Of a stretch of DNA of 20,070 bases, positions 1 to 6,520 are shown one piece after another; positions within the stretch are counted from its first letter, which is position 1; every line of letters starts with the position of its first letter. The notes under the pieces were generated by a model. It was not told the origin of the DNA, did not search any database, and saw only the letters and a program-made list of their open reading frames with translations. Origin of the DNA: RUG11272 sp045226335 (GTDB taxonomy: Bacteria > Bacillota > Clostridia > Christensenellales > Aristaeellaceae); the NCBI GenBank assembly GCA_045226335.1, contig JBGVCH010000051.1, positions 1 to 20,070 on the forward strand, given 5' to 3'. Position numbers and translations under genes: made by a program.

Positions 1-1
1 C

Positions 2-559
2 GGCGAGGATCCGGAGATCCAGGAAAAGGGCCTGGCCATCATTCGCCACATGCGCGAGTTCTGCGACAACAAGTCGCAGCAGATGAAGATGAACTTTACG
101 CTGCTGGCCACGCCGGCGGAGGGCCTGTCCGGCAAATTCATCCGCCAGGATCAGCAGCGCTACGGAAAGCTCCCCGGCATCACCGACCGGGAATACTACA
201 CCAACAGCTTCCACATCCCGGTGTGGTTCCCCATCGCGGCCTACGAGAAGATCCGCCTGGAGGCGCCCTACCACGCCCTGTGCAACGCGGGCCACATCAG
301 CTATGTGGAGCTGGACGGCGACACCGCCCGCAACGTGGAGGCCTTTGAGGCCGTGGTCCGCTGGATGCACGACTGCGGCATCGGCTACGGCAGCATCAAC
401 CACCCGGTGGACCGGGACCCGGTCTGCGGCTATGTGGGCGTCATCGGCGACACCTGCCCCCGCTGCGGCCGCCACGAGGGCGAGCGGGTCAGCCCTGAGC
501 GCCTGGACGAACTGAAGAAACTCTATCCCGAGATCGCCGCTTTCCGCGGCATCGAGTGA
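2..559 (+). CDS. nrdD: Anaerobic ribonucleoside-triphosphate reductase body, C-terminal part (partial, 5' end outside window)
   Basis: This is the C-terminal 185 residues of a class III ribonucleotide reductase, the cytoplasmic enzyme that reduces ribonucleoside triphosphates to dNTPs without oxygen. The reading frame is open from the window edge. Recognisable NrdD segments are NFTLLATPAEGLSGKFIRQD, YYTNSFHIPV, and a late cysteine cluster DPVCGY...CPRCG, which matches the family zinc site but shows three cysteines rather than four; an Asp or His would have to be the fourth ligand. The protein stops after FRGIE. In the usual NrdD, the glycyl-radical motif follows the zinc site within roughly 15 residues. 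Here it is missing and lies on the next gene. A ribosome site for that gene starts 7 bases after this stop, so the two are surely co-transcribed. Identity is confident; the zinc ligand set is inferred. Confidence 0.93.
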   Translation, partial: GEDPEIQEKGLAIIRHMREFCDNKSQQMKMNFTLLATPAEGLSGKFIRQDQQRYGKLPGITDREYYTNSFHIPVWFPIAAYEKIRLEAPYHALCNAGHISYVELDGDTARNVEAFEAVVRWMHDCGIGYGSINHPVDRDPVCGYVGVIGDTCPRCGRHEGERVSPERLDELKKLYPEIAAFRGIE

Positions 560-580
560 CATCACAAGGAGGCAGACCAA

Positions 581-778
581 ATGGATCAGGCTGTTACGGA
601 AACCCTGGAGAAGGAAGAAATCACCACCACCGCTCAGGACGAGAAGCTGGGGGAAGGCGTGGGCTTTGAGCGCATCCGCCGCATCACCGGCTATCTGGTG
701 GGCACCATGGACAAGTGGAACGACGCCAAGCGGGCCGAGGAGCGCGACCGTGTGAAGCACAGCCTCGGAGCGCAATGA
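581..778 (+). CDS. Stand-alone glycyl-radical peptide of class III ribonucleotide reductase (65 aa)
   Basis: This small protein carries the part missing from the preceding NrdD body. Residues 31-41 read RIRRITGYLVG, which matches the glycyl-radical motif of NrdD and pyruvate formate-lyase (RV.GY), making Gly37 the expected radical site. The tail WNDAKRAEERDRVKHS resembles the normal NrdD C-terminus. The first 28 residues are acidic and probably a flexible linker. The start is set by AAGGAGG at 566-572, 8 bases before the ATG. The stop overlaps the nrdG start (ATGA at 775-778), so translation is coupled to the activase that should oxidise Gly37. The closest known analogue is YfiD/GrcA, a spare glycyl domain that docks on damaged pyruvate formate-lyase. 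Here the separate domain seems obligatory, because the NrdD body lacks its own. Function is inferred from the motif and gene order. Confidence 0.88.
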   Translation: MDQAVTETLEKEEITTTAQDEKLGEGVGFERIRRITGYLVGTMDKWNDAKRAEERDRVKHSLGAQ

Positions 779-1287
779 TCCGCCTGGCGGGCATGACCCG
801 GGACAGCATCGTGGACGGGCCCGGCATCCGGACGACCTTCTATGTCCAGGGCTGCCCCCACCACTGCCCGGGCTGCCACAACCCAGAGACCTGGCCCTTT
901 GAGGGCGGCCGGGAGGTGGAGCCGGAGGAACTGCTGGCCATCGTGCGGAGCAATCCCCTCTGCAAGGGGGTCACCTTCTCCGGCGGTGAGCCCTTCGCCC
1001 AGGCGGCGGGGCTGCTGCCCCTGGCGGAGATGCTGAAGGCGGACGGCTACGAGGTGGCGTCCTTCACGGGATACACCTTCGAGCAGCTGCTGAAGGGCAC
1101 CCCGGATCAGCGGGCGCTGCTGGCGGTCATCGATGTGCTGATCGACGGCCCCTTCCTGCTGGCGGAGCGCAGCCTGGACCTGAACTTCCGGGGCAGCCGC
1201 AACCAGCGGGTGCTGAACGTGCCGGCCAGCCTGGCCAAGGGCGAGGCGGTGCCGGAAACCCGCTCCGGATGGCTCGGGGAGTACTGA
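775..1287 (+). CDS. nrdG: Anaerobic ribonucleotide reductase activating protein, radical SAM (170 aa)
   Basis: NrdG uses a 4Fe-4S cluster and S-adenosylmethionine to abstract hydrogen from the glycine of NrdD. The protein starts MIRLAGMTRDSIVDGPGIRT, a typical activase N-terminus. The cluster motif CPHHCPGC (C-x3-C-x2-C) lies near residue 27, and the SAM-binding TFSGGEPF motif follows near residue 63. The length of 170 residues suits the family. The reading frame is open further upstream, but the ATG at 775 is chosen because it overlaps the previous stop (ATGA) and gives the family N-terminus; CGGAG lies just before it. It is the last gene of the nrd operon and is followed 2 bases later by an intrinsic terminator. 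Its direct target should be Gly37 of the 65-residue peptide. Confidence 0.95.
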   Translation: MIRLAGMTRDSIVDGPGIRTTFYVQGCPHHCPGCHNPETWPFEGGREVEPEELLAIVRSNPLCKGVTFSGGEPFAQAAGLLPLAEMLKADGYEVASFTGYTFEQLLKGTPDQRALLAVIDVLIDGPFLLAERSLDLNFRGSRNQRVLNVPASLAKGEAVPETRSGWLGEY

Positions 1288-1288
1288 G

Positions 1289-1321
1289 AAAACGGCAGGG
1301 CAAAGCGCTCTGCCGTTTTTC
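1289..1321 (+). terminator. Intrinsic terminator of the nrd operon
   Basis: A 10-bp perfect stem, AAAACGGCAG with CTGCCGTTTT, spans 1289-1298 and 1310-1319 and runs into a T tract. It begins 2 bases after the nrdG stop. Confidence 0.88.
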
Positions 1322-1353
1322 GGAAGGCGAAGGGCGGAAAGGAGGAAACGGGC

Positions 1354-2550
1354 GTGAGACCGCGCTTTTTCGCGGCGCTGCTGCTGGCGCTGATGATCCC
1401 CCTGTGGGCCTGCGCGGACACCCGCATCATGGTGGCCACGGACCTGCACTACTTTTTGCCTGCCCTGTACGGGGACAGCGAGCTGTTCCTTCAGATGATC
1501 CGGCGCGGAGACGGCAAGCTGGTCCAGCGCTCCCCGGAGCTCCTGGAAGCCCTGGTGGCGGAGGCCCTGCATCAGCGGCCGGACGTCGTGATCCTCACCG
1601 GCGACCTGACCTATAACGGCGAGCGGCAGAGCCACCTGGAGCTGGCCGCCGCCATGGACCGGCTCTGGGACGAGGGCATCCCCGTGTACGTCCTTCCGGG
1701 CAACCACGACATCAACAACCCCGGCGCCGTTGCCTTCAGCGCCTACGCCTACGCCCCCGCGGCCTCCGTGACCCCGGAGGAATTCCGGGCCATCTGGTCG
1801 AGGTGCCTGCTCCCGGCGGAGACGGCCCGGGGCATGAGCTATACGGTGCGGCTGGAGGCGGGGGTCTGGCTGGCCATGACGGATGTCTGTGTGTACGAGG
1901 ACAGCGTCGAGGCGGTGGGCCGGTTTACGGACCTCCACGCCGACTGGCTGACGGACGTGCTGGCGGAAGCCCGGGAGGCCGGTGCCGCGGTCATCGCCGC
2001 CACCCATCAAAACCTGCTCCGGCAGACGCCGTTCCGGACGGACGGCTACACCATGGAGAGCGGCGAGCGCATGCGGGCCATCCTTCAGGCGGCCGGGGTC
2101 AGGCTGAACCTGTCCGGCCACATCCATATCCAGCACACGGCCCGGGCGGGGGAGCTGACGGACGCGGCCACCGGGGCCTTCAGCGTGTCCCCCCACCGCT
2201 GGGGGCTGGTGACGGTGACGGAGGACGGCCGGGTCGGCTATGAGGCCCACACAGTCTGCGCGGAGCATTTGCCGGAGGGCTTCCGGGAGGAGAGCGCCGC
2301 CTTCTTCGACCGGACCACATCGGGCAAGCTGTCCGCGCCCATGTCCGGGGCCGGCATCCCCGCTGCGGACTACCAGACCATGCTGGATTATGCCGTCCGG
2401 TTCAACGCGGCCTATTTCGCCGGGACCCTGGACCCGGAGGATCCCTTCTGGCGGGAGGACCCGGGCTGCGCCTTGTGGATGGCGTACCGGGACCGGGTCT
2501 CCTTCGGAAACTACATGATGCAGTGCCTGGAATGGGAGGAGACGCGCTGA
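1354..2550 (+). CDS. Secreted calcineurin-like metallophosphoesterase (398 aa)
   Basis: This is a two-metal phosphoesterase of the calcineurin-like superfamily, probably outside the membrane. Residues 5-21 form a hydrophobic signal sequence ending WACA. Cleavage after Ala21 or lipidation of Cys20 are both possible; Trp at -2 makes a lipobox doubtful. Metal-binding motifs appear in family order: TDLH (D30, H32), TGDLT (D84), GNHD (116-119), THQ (H218) and GHIH (255-258). About 140 further residues follow the core and I do not recognise them. The start is GTG at 1354, with AAAGGAGG at 1338-1345. The gene sits alone between the nrd terminator and the promoter of the next cassette, with no obvious promoter of its own in the 32-base gap. 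The substrate cannot be told from sequence; a cyclic-nucleotide or nucleotide esterase is only one option. Confidence 0.87.
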   Translation: MRPRFFAALLLALMIPLWACADTRIMVATDLHYFLPALYGDSELFLQMIRRGDGKLVQRSPELLEALVAEALHQRPDVVILTGDLTYNGERQSHLELAAAMDRLWDEGIPVYVLPGNHDINNPGAVAFSAYAYAPAASVTPEEFRAIWSRCLLPAETARGMSYTVRLEAGVWLAMTDVCVYEDSVEAVGRFTDLHADWLTDVLAEAREAGAAVIAATHQNLLRQTPFRTDGYTMESGERMRAILQAAGVRLNLSGHIHIQHTARAGELTDAATGAFSVSPHRWGLVTVTEDGRVGYEAHTVCAEHLPEGFREESAAFFDRTTSGKLSAPMSGAGIPAADYQTMLDYAVRFNAAYFAGTLDPEDPFWREDPGCALWMAYRDRVSFGNYMMQCLEWEETR

Positions 2551-2570
2551 CCCGGGACCGGCGCGCAGTC

Positions 2571-2599
2571 TTGCCAGCGGCCCCGGGACGTGGTATACT
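2571..2599 (+). promoter_or_regulatory. SigmaA-type promoter for the kinase/PqqD/peptidase/nucleotidyltransferase cassette
   Basis: TTGCCA (2571-2576) and TATACT (2594-2599) are separated by exactly 17 bases, with a TG one base before the -10. Transcription should begin near 2606. This rules out an ATG at 2605 as the first codon and supports the ATG at 2638. Confidence 0.8.
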
Positions 2600-2637
2600 G
2601 AGGCATGCATCGGCGCGGGCCGGAACTGAGGTGGAAG

Positions 2638-3342
2638 ATGGAGAGGAATTATCGTCTGGCGGATGTGATCATCCGGGTCGAAACGGTCTTTGAGGCGGTT
2701 CACCGAATGTGCGCCGGCTATGCGGTCAGCCTTCCGGCGGCGCTTGAGGTGAGGACGGACCGGGACGACATCGCGTATGAGCGCGGCCGGGCTTCGCTTC
2801 CGGGGTGCTCCGACGCGTATCTGGAGACCCTGGCGGTGTATCGGAAGATCGCGGAGGCCATGCCGGGCTTCGACGCCTTCCTGTTCCACGGCTCGGCCGT
2901 GGCGGTGGACGGGCAGGCGTACGTCTTCGCCGCCGCCAGCGGCACCGGCAAGAGCACCCACGCCCGGCTCTGGCGGGAACTGCTGGGGGAGCGGGTGGTG
3001 ATGATCAACGACGACAAGCCGCTGGTCCGGGTGTGCGCGGACGGGTCCGCCAGGGTGTACGGCACCCCCTGGGACGGGAAGCATCATCTCAGCGCCAACA
3101 CGTCGGCGCCGCTGCGGGCCGTCTGCCTGCTGGAGCGGGGCGCGGAGAACGCGATCCGGCCCGTTGACAAAGCCGAGGCCATGCCCATGCTGCTGCGGCA
3201 GACCTACCGCCCCGCGGACCCGGACGCCCTGGTCCGGACCCTGGCCCTGCTGGACCGGCTGGACGTCCGCCTGTACCGCCTGCGGTGCAACATGGACCTC
3301 AGCGCGGCGGAACTGAGCTATCGCACCATGAGGGAGAAATGA
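2638..3342 (+). CDS. HPr kinase/PEPCK-fold serine kinase-like protein (234 aa)
   Basis: The protein has the P-loop fold of HPr kinase and PEP carboxykinase. A Walker A motif, ASGTGKST, lies near residues 100-107. It is followed by INDDKPL near residue 122, which holds the catalytic-type aspartates, and by GTPWDGKH, a nucleotide-capping loop. It lacks the N-terminal regulatory domain of true HprK. Short HprK-like proteins of this form occur in RiPP clusters, where the relative in the paeninodin lasso-peptide cluster phosphorylates the precursor peptide (established family knowledge). The start at 2638 follows GAGGTGG, and an in-frame ATG at 2605 is rejected because the promoter places the transcript start there. 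It is the first gene of the cassette, 3 bases before the PqqD-like gene. A role on a peptide is inferred; the target is unknown. Confidence 0.83.
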   Translation: MERNYRLADVIIRVETVFEAVHRMCAGYAVSLPAALEVRTDRDDIAYERGRASLPGCSDAYLETLAVYRKIAEAMPGFDAFLFHGSAVAVDGQAYVFAAASGTGKSTHARLWRELLGERVVMINDDKPLVRVCADGSARVYGTPWDGKHHLSANTSAPLRAVCLLERGAENAIRPVDKAEAMPMLLRQTYRPADPDALVRTLALLDRLDVRLYRLRCNMDLSAAELSYRTMREK

Positions 3343-3345
3343 CCC

Positions 3346-3606
3346 ATGAAGCTGAAAAAGGAATTTATCGTGCATAACACTGCCGGTGAGAGCCTGCTGG
3401 TGCCCACGGGCCGGGCGGACTTTTCGGGGCTGGTCCGGGGAAACAAGACCCTGGGTGTGATCCTGGACCTGCTGAAGAAGGAGACCACCGAGGCGGAGAT
3501 CGTCGCCGCCATGGCCGCCCGCTTCGACGCGCCGGAGGAAGTCATCGCCCGGGACGTGGGCAAGGCGCTGGCGGAACTGCGCGGCATCGGAGCCATCGAT
3601 GAGTAA
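3346..3606 (+). CDS. PqqD-family peptide-binding protein (86 aa)
   Basis: PqqD-like proteins are RiPP recognition elements: small winged-helix proteins that hold the leader of a precursor peptide for modifying enzymes. The sequence shows the family pattern: a short beta-rich start (FIVHNTAGESLLVPTG), then LGVILDLLKKETTEAEIVAAM, then RFDAPEEVIARDVGKALAEL and a short end GIGAID. At 86 residues it has the normal free-standing size. AGGGAG at 3331-3336 gives a 9-base spacing to the ATG. The gene overlaps the next one by 8 bases (ATG at 3599), so the two are translationally coupled. Its presence is the strongest hint that the cassette acts on a peptide. The fold call is good; the partner peptide is unknown. 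Confidence 0.85.
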   Translation: MKLKKEFIVHNTAGESLLVPTGRADFSGLVRGNKTLGVILDLLKKETTEAEIVAAMAARFDAPEEVIARDVGKALAELRGIGAIDE

Positions 3607-4051
3607 GCCTGTCTCCATCGAGGCATACCTGGAGGAGCACGGGACCCTGACCTACACCAACGTGGGCGTGAGCATGCTGCCGCTGCTGCGCCAGGGCAGG
3701 GACCTGCTCACCGTGCGCCGGAAGGGCCCGGAGCGCTGCGCCGTGGGGGATGTGGTGCTGTACCGCGGCGGGCCGGGTCGGTATGTGCTGCACCGGGTGA
3801 TTCAGGTGCGGCCGGAGGACTACGTGATCCTGGGGGACAACTGCGCCGCCAGGGAGTACGGGATCACGGACCGGGACATCATTGGGGTCATGACGGGTTA
3901 TGTGCGCGGCGGCCGGGAGCACAGCGTCGAAGACCGGGGATACCGGGTCTACACCTGGATCATGCTGCACACCGCCGGGCCGCGGATCCTGGTAAAGCGG
4001 ACCAGGAACGCGCTGGCCGGGGCGGTCAAGCGGGTCCTTCGGAGAAAATGA
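3599..4051 (+). CDS. S24/S26-family (signal-peptidase-like) serine peptidase (150 aa)
   Basis: The family cleaves peptides with a serine nucleophile. The nucleophile box GVSMLPLL puts Ser25 in the S-M-x-P context. The next conserved box, YVLHRV, has His65 where bacterial signal peptidases carry a lysine, as in the Ser-His type found in SipW and eukaryotic SEC11. The third box is ILGDNC at 77-82. No N-terminal membrane anchor is seen; instead the C-terminus is basic (LVKRTRNALAGAVKRVLRRK) and may bind membrane or partner. The length is short but all boxes are present. The start overlaps the end of the PqqD gene by 8 bases. In RiPP-like cassettes such enzymes are candidates for leader removal, which is inference here. 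Confidence 0.82.
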   Translation: MSKPVSIEAYLEEHGTLTYTNVGVSMLPLLRQGRDLLTVRRKGPERCAVGDVVLYRGGPGRYVLHRVIQVRPEDYVILGDNCAAREYGITDRDIIGVMTGYVRGGREHSVEDRGYRVYTWIMLHTAGPRILVKRTRNALAGAVKRVLRRK

Positions 4052-4101
4052 CGCGCCCGGGGCATGCCGGACGCGGTTTTCGGAGAGCGGGGTGAGGGAG
4101 C

Positions 4102-5286
4102 GTGACAGAGGGCGAATACCGGACGGCCATCCGGGATGTGGTGGAGCTGGTCCGCTGCGCGGTGAACGGGACCGTTCCGGAGGCGGAGCGGGTGGCGGCC
4201 ATGGACCTGCCGGCTCTGTTCGCCGCCGCCGAAAAGCACATGCTCACCGCCGCGGCCGGCATGGCGCTGCGGTCGGCGGGAATCCGGGACGAGGCCTTCG
4301 TCCAGGCCGTCGCCAAGGCGCAGCGCAAGAACGCCCTGCTGGACGCCGACCGGGCCGCGCTGCTGGAGCGGCTGGAGCAGGCGGGCATCTGGTACATGCC
4401 CCTGAAAGGCGCCGTGCTGCAGGACCTGTACCCGGCCTACGGCATGCGGCAGATGTCGGACAACGACATCCTGGTGGACCCGGAGCGGACGAAGGATGTC
4501 CGGGCTATCATGAAGGACCTTGGCTTTCAAACGGAACGCTTCGGGCGGAGCAAACATGATATCTACTTCAAGCTGCCGGTCAGTTCTTTTGAGATCCACA
4601 AGACCCTGTTTGAGCCGTGGCAGGGGAAAACGGTCTGCCGTTACGACCGGGAAGTGAGGGGTCGTCTGATCGGTGATGAGGGGAACCTCTGTGGCCGGCA
4701 TTTCTCTCCGGAGGACTTCTACATCTACATCGTCCTGCACGGGTACGTCCACAACCGCTACGGCGGCATCGGGCTCCGGTTTTTCCTGGATGTGTATATG
4801 TATCTGAAAGCATACGGGCAGACCATGGATTTCGCCCGCATCGAAGGCGAGACCGAAGACCTTGGGATCGGCGATTTCGAGCGCGGGAGCCGCAGCCTGG
4901 CCACGCACCTGTTCGGCGGGGAACCCCTGACCGGGGAGGAAGAGAAGATGCTGCTGTACGTGATCGAGTCCGGAACGTACGGCACAGCCGGCCATCGGGT
5001 GGATCAGGGCGTCCGGGAGTTGGGAGGTGGAGCGAAGGGAAAGCTTCGCTATCTCCGGAGCCGGCTCTTCCCGCCGATGGAGCAGATCAAAACGTGGTAT
5101 CCGTTGATGTACAAATCGAAGGTCCTGCTGCCGCTGGTGCCGGTCCGCAGGCTGGGGAGGGCGGTCTTCCTCCGCTGGCCGGCTACCCGGGGTGAGCTCC
5201 GTGCACTGCTCAAAAAAGCGCCCCCGGCCCGGCAAGGTGAGGGCGAAGGGCAGGCAGATCGGCAGGCCCGGGAGATCAACCCTTGA
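4102..5286 (+). CDS. Nucleotidyltransferase-fold family protein (NTP_transf_5-like, 394 aa)
   Basis: The protein contains the signature of an uncharacterised nucleotidyltransferase family found in capsule and RiPP clusters: PLKGAVL at residues 100-106, then YGMRQMSDNDILV with S119, D120 and D122 as the metal-binding pattern. A later FEIHKTLFEP segment and a helical region with FYIYIVLHGYVHNRYGGIGLRFFLDVYMY complete the usual profile. The tail from about residue 370 is disordered and charged. GTG at 4102 is taken as the start, with a purine-rich GTGAGGGAG just upstream; the spacing is tight, so the start is less sure. A 50-base gap separates it from the peptidase gene and no terminator is seen there. 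It overlaps the convergent zinc-ribbon gene by 11 bases. Paeninodin-type lasso clusters carry a relative beside the kinase. Substrate unknown. Confidence 0.82.
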   Translation: MTEGEYRTAIRDVVELVRCAVNGTVPEAERVAAMDLPALFAAAEKHMLTAAAGMALRSAGIRDEAFVQAVAKAQRKNALLDADRAALLERLEQAGIWYMPLKGAVLQDLYPAYGMRQMSDNDILVDPERTKDVRAIMKDLGFQTERFGRSKHDIYFKLPVSSFEIHKTLFEPWQGKTVCRYDREVRGRLIGDEGNLCGRHFSPEDFYIYIVLHGYVHNRYGGIGLRFFLDVYMYLKAYGQTMDFARIEGETEDLGIGDFERGSRSLATHLFGGEPLTGEEEKMLLYVIESGTYGTAGHRVDQGVRELGGGAKGKLRYLRSRLFPPMEQIKTWYPLMYKSKVLLPLVPVRRLGRAVFLRWPATRGELRALLKKAPPARQGEGEGQADRQAREINP

Positions 5287-5677
5287 ATTTGGGATAGCCC
5301 AGGGCTTTGTTTACAGCCAGATTGCTGCTGCCAAAAAACGGCACCAAATCGAAATCTTCAGGCACACAGCGCATGCAGACCTTGGCAACATCGGGAAGTA
5401 CATCCTTATAACTCGTCAGGTAAACCCTTCCGCAGACCCGGCATTTGACCTCAAAGCGTTCGGGGTTCTGCAGCATGGCGTTCATTGACCTTGCGTCGTT
5501 GGCTTCCTTTCTCTTTTTCCTGCAGTTCAGGCATCTTGAGGGCTTGCCTGTGATTCCTTTTGAGGCAAAAAACTTCTGTTCTTCCGCCGTGTAGACGAAT
5601 TCCTGTCCGCAATCCTTGCAAAGGAGAACGATATCCTTCAAATCGATCAACTCCTCCGTCTTAACGCTCATCCGCAT
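5276..5677 (-). CDS. Double zinc-ribbon protein (133 aa)
   Basis: Two four-cysteine zinc ribbons are visible. The first is CKDCGQEFVYTAEEQKFFASKG...RCLNCRKKRK, which matches the probable zinc-ribbon family often called zf-trcl. The second is CRVCGRVYLTSYKDVL...CMRC. Such proteins may bind nucleic acid or ribosomes; no specific function is known to me. The frame extends upstream to a GTG at 5725 but without a good ribosome site. The ATG at 5677 has AAGGAAA eight bases upstream, and the one at 5671 is also possible, so the start is uncertain. The gene is visibly less GC-rich than its neighbours, which may mean a different origin. Its stop lies inside the end of the convergent nucleotidyltransferase gene, and no terminator separates them. 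Confidence 0.75.
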   Translation of the reverse strand: MRMSVKTEELIDLKDIVLLCKDCGQEFVYTAEEQKFFASKGITGKPSRCLNCRKKRKEANDARSMNAMLQNPERFEVKCRVCGRVYLTSYKDVLPDVAKVCMRCVPEDFDLVPFFGSSNLAVNKALGYPKFKG

Positions 5678-5794
5678 CCGGGAGCTTTCCTTGACCACGG
5701 CTGAATCAAAATCGGCAACAGTCACGCGAAAACGCCATCCGTCCCATTGTGGCCGGACGGAAGGATTGGCCGTTCCGCGGCAATCGGGCCGGAA

Positions 5795-5808
5795 CCGGTG
5801 CGAACCGG
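5795..5808. repeat. Nested inverted repeats between two minus-strand genes
   Basis: CCGGT-GCGA-ACCGG is a perfect 5-bp hairpin with a tetraloop. It sits inside a wider 8-bp inverted repeat, GCCGTTCC at 5769-5776 with GGAACGGC at 5808-5815. It lies in the 152-base gap between the unrecognised gene and the zinc-ribbon gene. It could be a weak terminator, but no T tract follows on the minus strand. Confidence 0.4.
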
Positions 5809-5829
5809 GAACGGCATCTGACCGTCCCG

Positions 5830-6375
5830 TCAGCCCTCAAAGACCTCCGGATGCGATTCCGCGAAGGCCGAGAGGGCTTTTTTCAGCGCCATCCTGTCCG
5901 TGACGGTAAAGGGATCCGGGGGCAGCGGGCTGTCCTCCTCCAGGGCGTCGATGGCGGCAGCGTCCAGCTGGTTGGCGGAGAGGAAGGCTTCATACATCGC
6001 GGCCATGTCCGGGAGCCCCAGGGTCCGCAGGCTCGGCGGGACGCTGAGGGCGTAGGCGCTGCCGGCGTGGGCCAGGAAGGTGCCGAGGCTGCCGTCCTCC
6101 AGTTCCAGACAGAGGACCGCTCCCACGGCCAGGGCGCTCATGGCCGGCGGGCACTGGGCAAAATCCTCGTCGTTGGGATCGGCGGGCAGGCACAGGCAGG
6201 CCTGCAGGCAGCTCTCCCAGGTGCGGAAGGGCGGCTTTTCCGCGGGCCCGGTTTCGATCGTCGGCTTGGAGACGCCATAGGCCTTGAACACCTGTTCGCT
6301 GATCTGGGTCTCGTCGAAGGGCTTGCCGTTCTTGTCCACCATCCCCAGGGCTTTGAAGAGATCTTCCATGCTCAT
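5830..6375 (-). CDS. Protein of unknown function (181 aa)
   Basis: I do not recognise this protein. It begins MSMEDLFKALGMVDKNGKPF, then has a region with PFRTWESCLQACLCLPADPNDEDF and a hydrophobic stretch MSALAVGAVLCLELEDGSLG, and ends in an acidic, helical part. No signal peptide, clear membrane segment or cofactor motif was seen, so a soluble cytoplasmic protein is likely. Two starts are possible: ATG at 6375 with GGGAGG nine bases upstream, or ATG at 6369 with AGGAG seven bases upstream. The gene has its own consensus promoter (6407-6435), giving a leader of about 25 bases. Codon use matches the GC-rich neighbours, which supports a real gene. The zinc-ribbon gene lies downstream on the same strand. 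Confidence 0.75.
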   Translation of the reverse strand: MSMEDLFKALGMVDKNGKPFDETQISEQVFKAYGVSKPTIETGPAEKPPFRTWESCLQACLCLPADPNDEDFAQCPPAMSALAVGAVLCLELEDGSLGTFLAHAGSAYALSVPPSLRTLGLPDMAAMYEAFLSANQLDAAAIDALEEDSPLPPDPFTVTDRMALKKALSAFAESHPEVFEG

Positions 6376-6406
6376 GCTCCTGCACCTCCCGCTTCTTTCT
6401 GATCCC

Positions 6407-6435
6407 AGTGTAGCATCAGCCGGAGGGTGTGTCAA
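6407..6435 (-). promoter_or_regulatory. SigmaA-type promoter of the 181-residue protein gene
   Basis: On the minus strand TTGACA (6435-6430) and TACACT (6412-6407) are spaced by 17 bases. Transcription should start near 6400, 25 bases before the first ATG. Confidence 0.82.
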
Positions 6436-6485
6436 GCCGGGGGACGGAGATACGGCGGAAGAACATAACAATTTTGTATACAGGC

Positions 6486-6514
6486 TTGACAGACGCGCAA
6501 AACATCTGTAAAAT
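6486..6514 (+). promoter_or_regulatory. SigmaA-type promoter of the candidate ncRNA/rny leader
   Basis: TTGACA (6486-6491) and TAAAAT (6509-6514) are spaced by 17 bases, making this one of the best promoter matches in the window. Expected transcript start is near 6521. It faces away from the promoter at 6407-6435. Confidence 0.82.
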
Positions 6515-6520
6515 ACTGCT

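Noticed and set aside
557..559. TGA between nrdD body and radical peptide as a selenocysteine codon
   Set aside because: A perfect ribosome site and ATG follow within 24 bases, no selenocysteine-type hairpin is seen right after the TGA, and the codons in between do not resemble NrdD.
2605..2637. Upstream ATG as start of the HprK-like gene
   Set aside because: The promoter at 2571-2599 places transcript start at about 2606, and no ribosome site lies before 2605.
691..3618. 975-codon open frame on the minus strand
   Set aside because: It lies antisense to four well-identified genes; its residue make-up (rich in Arg, Gly, His, Pro) is typical of antisense frames in GC-rich coding DNA.
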